Below are positions 1 through 7,062 of a DNA stretch of 10,988 bases, one piece after another. This DNA comes from Candidatus Brocadiaceae bacterium (GTDB lineage: Bacteria; Planctomycetota; Brocadiia; Brocadiales; Bathyanammoxibiaceae), in the NCBI GenBank assembly GCA_030018855.1, contig JASEHG010000048.1, forward strand, positions 1 to 10,988. Reading direction: 5' to 3'. Within the stretch, counting starts at the first letter, position 1. Each line of letters begins with the position of its first letter. Under the pieces are notes generated by a model. That model was not told where the DNA came from and made no database searches. It worked only from the letters and a program-made list of their open reading frames with translations. Position numbers and translations under genes: made by a program.

Positions 1-964
1 CTGACAGTTGACGGCCTGCCTTTACCTGCTCCCTGGAAGCGCGTATGACTTTGGCGATTACTGCGTTGTCAACCACCTTTTCCACTATGGTTAGGGCCTG
101 GATGATATCCACCCCGGCCTTGGAAAGGAGGGCCATGAAGTGGGCGAACCTGGTAAGGGCAATACTGCGCATGAGTACCCCATAGATAGGGATACTCAGC
201 GAAAATTTGTCCAGGGCCATCCTGCCCCATGGATAGCCGGAGACTACCCTATAAGCTACAACCACTGAGACACCGCCAGCCAGGAGGTAGTACCAGTTGT
301 ACCTCAGGAAACTACTAAGGCCAATTACTATCCTGGTAGGTAAGGGCAGGGGGATGTCTAGTTCTACCAGTATCCCGGTAATCTTGGGGAAGACGAAGGC
401 AAATAGGAACCCCCCCAGGAGGATTATGGCACCGAAGAGGAGTTTTGGATATAAAGTGGCCTGTTTTATGCTTGATTTTAGATCCTCCGACCACTCCAGG
501 AAGTAGGCTATATCGGTCAGTACCTTGTCCACTTCTCCTGTGGCCTCGCCTGCCTTAAGGATGTTCACGTAGAGTTCTGAGAAGGCCTTCGGGTGGCGAC
601 TGAGGGCCTCGGAGAGCCTCTTTCCCCCCTGGACGTCGTTCCTTACCTCCAATATTATCTGTTTGAACTTAGGGTCTGTGGTTTGTTCTGTCAGGTCCTC
701 CAGGCCCTGCAGTATAGGGATGCCTGCGCTCAGGACGGTGGAGAGATGGTGGGTAAAGGTGATGACCTCCCGTGGTTTTATCTTCCCCCAGCCGAGGAAA
801 GACCCTCCTCCACCTTTCGCTTTGGCATCTGCAGCGGAGGCAGTTAAGAGGTAGAAACCCTCCTGAGAAAGCTTGGCAGTTAGCTCTTGTTCGCTCCCTG
901 CCGAGGATACCCCTTTGACGGTCTTTCCGTGGTCATCTATGGCCGTGTAGCTGTACTGAGGCAT
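1..964 (-). CDS. pilC: Type IV pilus / type II secretion inner-membrane platform protein PilC/GspF (partial, C-terminus off window)
   Basis: This is the polytopic inner-membrane platform protein on which the PilB-type ATPase acts during pilus or pseudopilus assembly. The ATG at 962-964 gives MPQYSYTAIDDHGK, the usual opening of the family, and 321 residues are visible; full family members are about 400. A first T2SSF cytoplasmic domain spans about residues 66-190 (HHLSTVLSAGIPILQGLEDL). Hydrophobic segments follow at about 174-199 and 222-240. A second T2SSF copy starts near 272 (RFAHFMALLSKAGVDIIQAL) and runs off the edge. It lies 90 bases downstream of pilB on the same strand, so it is probably co-transcribed. 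No strong Shine-Dalgarno is seen; the nearest AGGGA is about 15 bases upstream. The sequence does not separate PilC from GspF, and the pilus assignment rests on the neighbouring regulators. Confidence 0.93.
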   Translation of the reverse strand, partial: MPQYSYTAIDDHGKTVKGVSSAGSEQELTAKLSQEGFYLLTASAADAKAKGGGGSFLGWGKIKPREVITFTHHLSTVLSAGIPILQGLEDLTEQTTDPKFKQIILEVRNDVQGGKRLSEALSRHPKAFSELYVNILKAGEATGEVDKVLTDIAYFLEWSEDLKSSIKQATLYPKLLFGAIILLGGFLFAFVFPKITGILVELDIPLPLPTRIVIGLSSFLRYNWYYLLAGGVSVVVAYRVVSGYPWGRMALDKFSLSIPIYGVLMRSIALTRFAHFMALLSKAGVDIIQALTIVEKVVDNAVIAKVIRASREQVKAGRQLS

Positions 965-986
965 TTTGCTGGTGCCATTCCCTAAA

Positions 987-1056
987 AGTCAGGGGGTAGG
1001 GGGTAGCAATCTTTTGTTTTACTACTCCCTACTCCCTACCCCCTACTCCCTTGACT
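987..1056. repeat. Long inverted repeat with G-run tandem motif between pilB and pilC
   Basis: Left arm 987-1006 pairs with right arm 1036-1056: about 20 pairs, with one G-T pair (995/1047) and one bulged base (1051), around a 29-base loop. The right arm overlaps the pilB stop codon at 1055-1057. Read on the minus strand, the mRNA sense, 1027-1050 carries four G-runs (1048-1050, 1039-1043, 1034-1036, 1027-1029) separated by 2-4 bases. That fits the canonical G-quadruplex pattern. The hairpin and the quadruplex use overlapping bases and would compete. No T-tract follows, so it is not a classical terminator. Confidence 0.8.
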
Positions 1057-2746
1057 ATATTCCCGCTACTTTTTGTACCTCTTCCAGGGAGGTGATGCCT
1101 TGCCGTACCTTTTCCAGTCCGTCCTCCTTGAGGGTCTTCATCCCTTGACTGAGGGCCAGGGCCTTAATGGCAGAGCCGTCCGCCCTTTTTACAATGAGTT
1201 CCGCGAGTTCCGGGGTGATGGTCAAGAGTTCTATTAGTGCGATTCTACCCCTGTAGCCCGTACCTCTACAGCCAGGACACCCCTTGCCTTTGTAACATTT
1301 GGTCAGTTGCCCCTCCCAGTTCATATCCTTTAAGCGAACGGGGTCGGGGGTAGTCTCTTCTTTGCACTGCTTGCAGAGTATCCTGACCAGCCTCTGGGCT
1401 ATAACGCCGACCAGGGAAGAGGACACCAGGAAAGGCTCTACGCCCATGTCTATTAGCCTGGGTATTGCCCCCACGGAGTCGTTGGTGTGGAGGGTGCTGA
1501 AGACGAGGTGGCCGGTCAAGGCGGACCGCACTGCCATCTCTGCCGTCTCGCCGTCCCTGGTCTCACCCACGAAGATAACGTCAGGGTCCTGCCTTAAGAT
1601 GGCCCTCAGTCCTGTGGCGAAGGTGAGGCCGGCCTTAGGGTTTATCTGGGACTGGCGGATGAGGGGGAGTTCATACTCTACAGGGTCTTCCACCGTTATG
1701 ATTTTTCTCTCCAGGCTGTTGAGAAAGGTCAGGGTGGAGTAGAGGGTGGTGGTCTTACCTGAACCCGTAGGGCCGGTGACCAGGATGATACCGTGGGGCC
1801 TGTTAATCATTTTCTTGAATATCTCCAGGTTGGAAGAGAAAAAGCCCAGGCTCTCCAACCCCCTGACCAGCTTTTCTTTGTCCAATAACCTCATGGCCAC
1901 ACTCTCGCCAAAGGTGGTGGGAAAACTATTGACCCTGATGTCTACTGCCTTGCCGCCCACGTTAGTCTTTATCCTTCCATCCTGGGGTATCCGTGCCTCA
2001 GAGATGTTCATGCCAGACATGATTTTCACCCTTACGGTGACGGCGGATAGAAATTTCTTGGGGATGGTGGCCCCCTGACAGAGCACACCGTCTATCCTGT
2101 AACGGGTCCTTATGAGGTTTTCCTCTGGTTCTATGTGGAGGTCCGTAGCCTCTGATTGGATGGCGTAGGCTATGAGCAAATCCATGAGTCTTACCATAGG
2201 GGGTGCCGTACCCGCTTCTGCTTCATCTGCTACATCCACCTCTTTTTCCAGCCTCTGGACGGTCTCCTCTATCTCTGTCTCCAGTCTTCCTCCGCTGGGC
2301 CTGCCGTCAACGGAGGCCTTGGTGCCGTAGTAGCCGTTCAGGGCCTGGGCCATATCCTCCTCGGTGGCGGCTACGACCTGGACGAAATAGCCGGTCAACT
2401 CCTGCAGTTCGTCTATGGCCTCTACGTCAAAGATGTTAGACATTGCCACTTTTAGGGTGCCGTTGCTGAGGCTGACTGGTATGGCCTTGTGTTTCCTGGC
2501 GAAAGGCTCGGGTAGTAATTTTGTGAGGTCTTCGGAGATGGTTGTCTCCCTGAGACTGACGAACTCCATCCCGGCGTCAGCGGCCAGGATTCTCATAATG
2601 CTCTCCTGGGTAACGAACCCCAGGGTGTTGAGCACTTCTCCCAGGAGGGACCCTGTCCTGGCCTGTTCCTTGAGGGCTATCTCCAGTTGTTCCTTGCTGA
2701 TGGTGCCCTCTTTTACTAATCGTTCACCCAGTCTTATCCTGGCCAT
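1055..2746 (-). CDS. pilB: Type IV pilus extension ATPase PilB / GspE family
   Basis: Cytoplasmic hexameric ATPase that powers pilin (or pseudopilin) polymerisation on the PilC platform. Numbered from the ATG at 2746 (563 aa, normal for PilB), an MshEN domain covers about 3-145, opening with RLGERLVKEG and TISKEQLEIALKEQ. The ATPase core has Walker A GPTGSGKTT (325-333), Asp box VEDPVEY (352-358), Walker B DPDVIFVGE (387-395) and His box HLVFSTLHT (413-421). A zinc-type tetracysteine (C458, C461, C490, C493) follows. The frame stays open to a TTG at 2911, which would give 618 aa and overlap the upstream gene by 53 bases. I prefer ATG 2746 because family homology starts there and GGAGG lies at 2761-2765, although the 14-base spacing is long. 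The first MshEN 24-residue motif is well kept, so c-di-GMP binding is plausible. No pilT is visible in the window. Confidence 0.95.
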   Translation of the reverse strand: MARIRLGERLVKEGTISKEQLEIALKEQARTGSLLGEVLNTLGFVTQESIMRILAADAGMEFVSLRETTISEDLTKLLPEPFARKHKAIPVSLSNGTLKVAMSNIFDVEAIDELQELTGYFVQVVAATEEDMAQALNGYYGTKASVDGRPSGGRLETEIEETVQRLEKEVDVADEAEAGTAPPMVRLMDLLIAYAIQSEATDLHIEPEENLIRTRYRIDGVLCQGATIPKKFLSAVTVRVKIMSGMNISEARIPQDGRIKTNVGGKAVDIRVNSFPTTFGESVAMRLLDKEKLVRGLESLGFFSSNLEIFKKMINRPHGIILVTGPTGSGKTTTLYSTLTFLNSLERKIITVEDPVEYELPLIRQSQINPKAGLTFATGLRAILRQDPDVIFVGETRDGETAEMAVRSALTGHLVFSTLHTNDSVGAIPRLIDMGVEPFLVSSSLVGVIAQRLVRILCKQCKEETTPDPVRLKDMNWEGQLTKCYKGKGCPGCRGTGYRGRIALIELLTITPELAELIVKRADGSAIKALALSQGMKTLKEDGLEKVRQGITSLEEVQKVAGI

Positions 2747-2760
2747 TAAGCTATACAAAA

Positions 2761-2765
2761 CCTCC
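2761..2765 (-). promoter_or_regulatory. Candidate Shine-Dalgarno GGAGG for pilB ATG at 2746
   Basis: GGAGG on the minus strand lies 14 bases before the ATG at 2746 and only 2 bases before an in-frame TTG. Neither spacing is ideal, so the start remains uncertain. The TTG at 2911 has AGGG just 2-3 bases upstream, which is also poor. Confidence 0.4.
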
Positions 2766-2858
2766 GCGGATATTTTAAACCTTGCCAGTTCAAGAGACAA
2801 GACCCTTTTTACTTGAACTTCAGTTCCCAGGTGGCGGAGCACCTGGGCTATGTCTCGT

Positions 2859-4133
2859 TTAAGGTTGCCCGCCCGTTTCCTCACCGGCACCCGGGCTAAA
2901 TGTGCAGACAATCCCTATTAAATCCCTATTAATCACTTCTCCTTTGGCCATGAGGGCTGCCCTTTCCAGACAGCTCTCCAGTTCTACAAGGTGCCCCGGC
3001 CAGTGGTATTCCATAAGGGTCCGGATGGCTCCTTCGGATAGTCTCAGGTCTGGCCTGCTCATCTTATGCCTGATTTTTTCCAGGAAGAATCCTGCCCACA
3101 GGGGGATATCGGCCTTCCTTTCCTGCAGTGGTACGAGTTCTATGGGTATCGTATTCAACCTGAAGTAGAGGTCTTTATTAAAAATCCCCTCTTTAATGGC
3201 CGTTTCTAGGTCAGTGCTAGTGGCCGCTATTATTCTCACGTTTATCTTCCTGGCTTCAGTACTGCCGACCCTTTTAAACTCCCCGGCCAGGAGTGTCCGT
3301 AGTACCTTGGTCTGGGTGGAGAGTGGCATATCTCCTATCTCGTCTATAAACAGTGTCCCTCCCTCGGCTAGTTCGAGTTTCCCCTTGTGGACCTTTCCCT
3401 CACGTAAGACGCTCTGGAGGAAACCCTTTTCGTAACCAAAGAGTTCCCCTTCCAGTTGCGTCGGGGGTGTAGCCCTACAGTCTAACGCAATAAAAGGCCT
3501 TCCCCTCCTGGGAGAGATAGAGTGGATGGTCAGGGCTAATAGGTCTCTATCGGTGTACCTTTCGCCGTGGATTATAATGGGGTTATCGCTGACTGCCACC
3601 TTTTTGACCAGTTCATCTATTTCTTGCTGGGTAAGTGGTTTGTGTACCAACGTTATTGCTGAAGTGTAGTAGAAACTGTCCAGGGCCTGGTGTAGGTCCT
3701 CATCAGTAGCGGTGACGACCTGGACTACGTACCCGGTTAGTGATTGGAGTTCATCTATAACTAGTACGTCAAAGGGGTCTAACATGGCCACTCTCAGGGC
3801 ACCATTGGCTATACCGAGGGGCAAGACCTTATGTCTCAAGACGAAGGCCTTGGGTACTAACTTCAGGACGTCTTCAGGGACCTTAATCTCCTTGAGGCTG
3901 ATGAAGTCAATGTCTGCATTCTTTGCCAGGGCCCTTTTAACGTTTTCCCGGCTTGCGTAACCAAGACGGCAGAATACCTCTCCCAGGAGTTCCCCTGTCC
4001 TGAGTTGTTCCTTGAGGGCCATCTCCAGTTGTGCAGGGCTGATGAGCCCCTCTTGTATTAGCCTATCTCCTAGTCGCATCTTGTCCGCTTCGCCGTGGCC
4101 GAGCCGTGCCATAGGCAGGTCTGCCTTCGGCAT
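2859..4133 (-). CDS. Chimeric protein: MshEN (PilB N-terminal) domain fused to a degenerate sigma-54 AAA+ domain
   Basis: Residues 20-155 form an MshEN domain. Its first 24-residue c-di-GMP motif (20-43, RLGDRLIQEG...LKEQ) is intact; the second (49-72) ends in N rather than Q. About half the residues match the neighbouring PilB. Residues 183-405 match sigma-54 activator AAA+ domains: ELFGYEKG (230-237), an intact Walker B GTLFIDEIGDM (259-269), and DLYFRLN (321-327). Key positions are lost relative to the adjacent regulator: GESGTGKE becomes GERYTDRD (190-197, no lysine), GSFTGA becomes GFLQSV, sensor I AATN becomes AATS, FRED becomes FNKD, and WPGNVREL becomes WPGHLVEL. There is no receiver domain and no C-terminal HTH. 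ATP hydrolysis and sigma-54 contact are therefore unlikely; ATP binding is doubtful. Its place between regulator and pilB suggests a regulatory or scaffold role (inference). The first nine codons lie in a palindromic repeat, so ATG 4079 (M19) may be the true start. Confidence 0.85.
   Translation of the reverse strand: MPKADLPMARLGHGEADKMRLGDRLIQEGLISPAQLEMALKEQLRTGELLGEVFCRLGYASRENVKRALAKNADIDFISLKEIKVPEDVLKLVPKAFVLRHKVLPLGIANGALRVAMLDPFDVLVIDELQSLTGYVVQVVTATDEDLHQALDSFYYTSAITLVHKPLTQQEIDELVKKVAVSDNPIIIHGERYTDRDLLALTIHSISPRRGRPFIALDCRATPPTQLEGELFGYEKGFLQSVLREGKVHKGKLELAEGGTLFIDEIGDMPLSTQTKVLRTLLAGEFKRVGSTEARKINVRIIAATSTDLETAIKEGIFNKDLYFRLNTIPIELVPLQERKADIPLWAGFFLEKIRHKMSRPDLRLSEGAIRTLMEYHWPGHLVELESCLERAALMAKGEVINRDLIGIVCTFSPGAGEETGGQP
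2910..2931. repeat. Exact 11-bp tandem duplication near the 3' end of the chimeric gene
   Basis: The 11-mer AATCCCTATTA occurs twice head to tail (2910-2920 and 2921-2931). It lies inside codons for INRDLIGIV of the chimeric gene. Because 11 is not a multiple of three, gain or loss of a unit changes the C-terminal reading frame. One unit would read INRDCLHI and stop at the TAG at 2896-2898; three units would stop at a TAA directly after INRDLIGI. Confidence 0.9.
4107..4132 (+). repeat. Paired mini-hairpin repeat overlapping the chimeric gene start
   Basis: Two tiny perfect palindromes in tandem: TGCC-ATA-GGCA (4107-4117), then GGTC, then TGCC-TTC-GGCA (4122-4132). The same layout recurs near 6960-6984 and, inverted, at 9110-9136. 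It covers the annotated ATG (4131-4133) and the first nine codons of the chimeric gene. Confidence 0.7.
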
Positions 4134-4161
4134 GACTTGCTCGGCATAAAGGCAGAGTAAT

Positions 4162-4180
4162 CCGCCTCAGGCGGACTGCC
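4162..4180 (+). repeat. Partial copy of the mini-hairpin repeat
   Basis: CCGCC-TCA-GGCGG (4162-4174) is followed by ACTGCC. It matches the first half of the element at 9110-9136 (reverse strand); the second hairpin has decayed. It lies 29 bases upstream of the chimeric gene's annotated start. Confidence 0.55.
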
Positions 4181-4219
4181 ACTGCGTTCTTGGAAAAGGG
4201 GCAGCATGGCATATTGAAT

Positions 4220-4259
4220 AATCCCCTTTTCTCCCCCTTTAGGGGGACTGAGGGGGATT
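4220..4259. repeat. Nested C-run/G-run palindrome between regulator and chimeric gene
   Basis: The outer stem AATCCCC (4220-4226) pairs with GGGGATT (4253-4259). The inner stem TCCCCC (4232-4237) pairs with GGGGGA (4242-4247) around TTTA. It sits in the 166-base gap between the response regulator stop (4300) and the chimeric gene. No T-tract follows on either strand, so I read it as a dispersed repeat or mRNA processing hairpin, not a terminator. The rest of 4134-4299 contains only the mini-hairpin fragment; no small gene is supported. Confidence 0.6.
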
Positions 4260-4299
4260 AAGGGTGGGCCGTGCCTGTATAATTACTGTATAACTATCC

Positions 4300-5679
4300 C
4301 TACACCTTTATATTGTATTTCTTTATCCTGTGCCAGAGGCTTCTTTCTGTTATCCCCAGGAGTTTGGCGGCCTTCACCTGTACCCCCTCCGTCTTTTCTA
4401 GCGCCTCCAGGATAAGCCTCCTCTCCGTGGTGGCGAGGGTACTATCTAGATTGCTGTTGGTCTCGCATGGGAAGGGTTTTAAATCCTCCTGTGTGGTCAC
4501 GTAGAGGGGTAGGCAGTCTTTGGTGATGAGGTCCCCCTCCGCAATGACTGCGGCCCGTTCCATGCAGTTCTCCAACTCCCTCACGTTCCCTGGCCAGGAG
4601 TAACCGATGAGGAGTTCCATGGCGTCCTGGGAGATACCGCGGATGTCTTTCTTTACCTTTTCCCTGGCCTTTTTAAGGAAGTGCTCTACCAGTAGGGAGA
4701 TATCACCCTCCCGTTCTCTGAGCGGGGGGAGATATACGGGTACCACGTTCAGCCTGAAGAAGAGGTCTTCCCTGAAGGTCTTTTCCTCTACGGCCTTCTG
4801 GAGGTTCTTGTTTGTGGCGGCTATGACCCTGACGTCCACCTTGATGGTCTTGGTCCCCCCAACCCTTTCAAACTCCTTCTCTTGTAGTACCCTGAGTATC
4901 TTGGCCTGGGTATGTAGGGTCATGTCTCCTATCTCGTCCAGGAAGATAGTCCCTTCATTAGCTAACTCAAACTTGCCCGCCTTCTGGGCTATGGCCCCGG
5001 TGAAAGAACCTTTTTCGTGTCCGAAGAGTTCGCTCTCCAGTAACCCCTCCGGGATGGCTACGCAGTTGAGTTTTACGAAGGGTTTATCCCTCCTGGGGCT
5101 GTGGGCGTGTATTGCCTGGGCAATGAGTTCTTTGCCGGTGCCGCTTTCGCCATAAATAATTACGGAGGAATCAGTGCCTGCCACCTTTTTTACGAGGGCA
5201 AAGACCTCCTGCATGGGACCACTGGTCCCAACGATGTTTTCAAACTCATATTTTTTCTTGAGGTCTTCCTCTAGTTTGTCTACCTCTAGCTGAAGCCGTC
5301 TCTTTTCCAGGGCGCGGCGGAGGATTATAAGAAATTCTTCCAGCTTGATGGGCTTGACAAAGAAGTCGTAGGCCCCTTCCTGGACGGCCTGGATGGCAAG
5401 TTCCTTGGAGCCGTAGGCGGTCATAATTATTATGGGGACCGCCAGGTCTAGTTCTTTCAGCTTCCTTATGGCCTCAATGCCGCTCATTCCAGGGAGCCTT
5501 ACGTCCATGAGTACAAGACTATATTCCTCCTTTCTAACCTTGGTGAGGGCCTGCTCGGCACTGGTGGCAGAATCCACCTCATAGTTCTTCTTCCTCAGCA
5601 CCTCTCCCAGGAAGAACTGTATCCCCTGGTCGTCGTCTACTACGAGTATCTTTTCTTTCATGGTCAGATTACTGGTCAT
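4300..5679 (-). CDS. NtrC-family sigma-54-dependent response regulator (PilR-like)
   Basis: A complete three-domain activator of 459 aa, the usual length. The receiver domain (about 9-125) has acidic residues D15-D16, phospho-acceptor D59 (LVLMDV), T87 and K109 (FVKP). The AAA+ domain (about 148-380) has Walker A GESGTGKE (177-184), sigma-54 loop GSFTGA (224-229, serine in place of the commoner alanine), Walker B GTIFLDEIGD (243-252), sensor I AATN and sensor II WPGNVREL. A Fis-type HTH closes the protein (about 433-457, AAKLLGITERSLWHRIKKYN). It should activate sigma-54 promoters when phosphorylated by the kinase encoded 18 bases upstream. The operon with pilB and pilC suggests pilus control, hence PilR-like; AtoC or NtrC subfamilies cannot be excluded. 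The start is the ATG at 5677-5679; a second ATG six codons later is possible, and neither has a clear Shine-Dalgarno. Confidence 0.93.
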   Translation of the reverse strand: MTSNLTMKEKILVVDDDQGIQFFLGEVLRKKNYEVDSATSAEQALTKVRKEEYSLVLMDVRLPGMSGIEAIRKLKELDLAVPIIIMTAYGSKELAIQAVQEGAYDFFVKPIKLEEFLIILRRALEKRRLQLEVDKLEEDLKKKYEFENIVGTSGPMQEVFALVKKVAGTDSSVIIYGESGTGKELIAQAIHAHSPRRDKPFVKLNCVAIPEGLLESELFGHEKGSFTGAIAQKAGKFELANEGTIFLDEIGDMTLHTQAKILRVLQEKEFERVGGTKTIKVDVRVIAATNKNLQKAVEEKTFREDLFFRLNVVPVYLPPLREREGDISLLVEHFLKKAREKVKKDIRGISQDAMELLIGYSWPGNVRELENCMERAAVIAEGDLITKDCLPLYVTTQEDLKPFPCETNSNLDSTLATTERRLILEALEKTEGVQVKAAKLLGITERSLWHRIKKYNIKV

Positions 5680-5697
5680 GCCAGAGGTATATCCGCA

Positions 5698-6891
5698 TTA
5701 TGGCAGATACGTTGGCAGTTCTACTATAAAGGTTGTCCCTTTCTCCCTGTCACTATCTACACTTATTTGTCCCCCCTGGGAGGAGATAATACGGTGGGTG
5801 ATGGGAAGCCCTAGCCCCGTACCGTATGGCTTAGTGGTATAAAAGGGGAGGAAGATTTGCTCCGCCTCCTCTGGGGGGATGAAAGAACCTGTATTGTGAA
5901 ACCTCAGCGAGACCTTTCCGGAGGCCTTGCCCCTGGAGGCGAAACTATCTCCACGGGAACTGGTTATGGTTACCCTGCCGCCCTCGGGGGTTGCCTCAAA
6001 GGCATTGAGGATTAGGTTCTCAAAGGCCCTTGTAAGCTTTTCTGGTCTGACCAGGACAGGAGGAAGGTTGTCGGTTAATCTCTCCACCACCTCTAATTTC
6101 TGGTTGGGGAAACGGTATTTGATGGAAGAGAGGGCCTCCTTGAGGAGGCGGTTAACGTCCTGGGGGGTGGGATAGGTGGCCTCTACCTGGGCAAACTCTA
6201 GTACCTCTTCCACCAGGGCATTCATCCTGTCTACTTCTTTTATTACTTTCTCGGCGTAGATCTTGTGGGGGGCGGCAGAAGATGTCTCTTCTCTTATCAG
6301 TTCCGTTAGCCCTCGGACGGAGGCCAGTGGGTTTCTAATCTCATGGGCAATCCCTGCCGCCATCGTGCCAAGCCCTGCCATCTGGTCGGCCTGTCTCAGC
6401 CACTGCCTTATCAGTTCCATCTTAGCAGGATACTGAGAGGTTGTCATTGCCCCAGAGGGCTCCCCATGCTTGCCTTCCCTTTTTATACTTTCCAGGTAAT
6501 CAAAGACGTCTTCCAAAGTATGGCTCAGGAGGTCAAATTCGTTTGACGGCGCTGGCCTCGCTACCTGGGTCATCGTTGCCCTTCCGGGGACCAGGGTTTC
6601 TGCCCTGGAGCTTAGTCTCTTCAGGGGTGTGGTAATGGTGCGGGTAATCGCTATCCCCGACACGGTGGCTAGCCCGGTCATAACAAGTATAGCCAGTAAT
6701 ATCCAGAAATCACCCTCTGTGTCCAGGGGGGCGGGGCGACTGGTGTCTATAAAGAAGTACTTACCAAGGTTAAAGCTCAGGTATCCAACGGCCAGGGTAA
6801 AAAAGCTAAAAGAAAGGGGGATGATAACCATCAGCCTCAGGCGTACCTTTTCCTGGGTTGCTTGAGGGTCTCTTTTTGTTACCTTGGACAC
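5698..6891 (-). CDS. Membrane sensor histidine kinase with HAMP domain, partner of the adjacent NtrC-type regulator
   Basis: Inner-membrane histidine kinase, 397 aa. Two hydrophobic helices (about 20-40 and 62-82) flank a short extracytoplasmic loop of some 20 residues, so it has no sizeable sensor domain. A HAMP linker follows (about 82-135). HisKA carries H183 in IAHEIRNPLAS; the ATPase domain has the N box ENLILNAFEA (291-300), FLPFYTTKP and GTGLGL (357-362). The G1 box is unusual: NTGSF (333-337) where DxGxG is expected. The GTG start at 6889-6891 is chosen because GGGGAGG lies at 6896-6902. It ends 18 bases before the regulator and is the first gene of the operon. Classical PilS has six membrane helices and this has two, so it is a kinase in the PilS position rather than a clear PilS orthologue. 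Confidence 0.9.
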   Translation of the reverse strand: MSKVTKRDPQATQEKVRLRLMVIIPLSFSFFTLAVGYLSFNLGKYFFIDTSRPAPLDTEGDFWILLAILVMTGLATVSGIAITRTITTPLKRLSSRAETLVPGRATMTQVARPAPSNEFDLLSHTLEDVFDYLESIKREGKHGEPSGAMTTSQYPAKMELIRQWLRQADQMAGLGTMAAGIAHEIRNPLASVRGLTELIREETSSAAPHKIYAEKVIKEVDRMNALVEEVLEFAQVEATYPTPQDVNRLLKEALSSIKYRFPNQKLEVVERLTDNLPPVLVRPEKLTRAFENLILNAFEATPEGGRVTITSSRGDSFASRGKASGKVSLRFHNTGSFIPPEEAEQIFLPFYTTKPYGTGLGLPITHRIISSQGGQISVDSDREKGTTFIVELPTYLP

Positions 6892-6895
6892 TATG

Positions 6896-6902
6896 CCTCC
6901 CC
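6896..6902 (-). promoter_or_regulatory. Shine-Dalgarno GGGGAGG deciding the GTG start of the kinase
   Basis: GGGGAGG lies four bases upstream of the GTG at 6891 on the minus strand. It is the strongest ribosome binding site in the operon and supports the non-ATG start. Confidence 0.7.
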
Positions 6903-6959
6903 ACTACGTGGCTTATTTACACGGGGTTCGTTCACCATAGGCAAATTAGCCTCAAGTCT

Positions 6960-6984
6960 GCCAGAGGTGGGTCTGCCTCGGGCA
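6960..6984 (+). repeat. Mini-hairpin repeat copy in the leader of the kinase operon
   Basis: CCA-GAGG-TGG (6961-6970), GTC, then TGCC-TCG-GGCA (6974-6984). The arrangement and linker match the copies at 4107-4132 and 9110-9136 (reverse). It lies in the predicted 5' untranslated leader of the kinase mRNA. Confidence 0.6.
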
Positions 6985-7062
6985 CGACGCGACCGATGCC
7001 ATTAAGAAAGAAACGTGTCCGAGTTTTTACCTTTTAAGAGCGGTTGTTACTTCGTTAGGGAC

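Noticed and set aside
1299..2816. Several plus-strand frames of 78-147 codons
   Set aside because: All antisense to pilB, without ribosome sites or recognisable domains.
4220..4259. Intrinsic terminator after the response regulator
   Set aside because: The stems are present but neither strand has a following T-tract, and downstream genes on the strand look co-transcribed.
4607..5155. 182-codon open frame on the plus strand
   Set aside because: Shadow of the conserved AAA+ region of the response regulator, Ser/Pro-rich with no recognisable motif.
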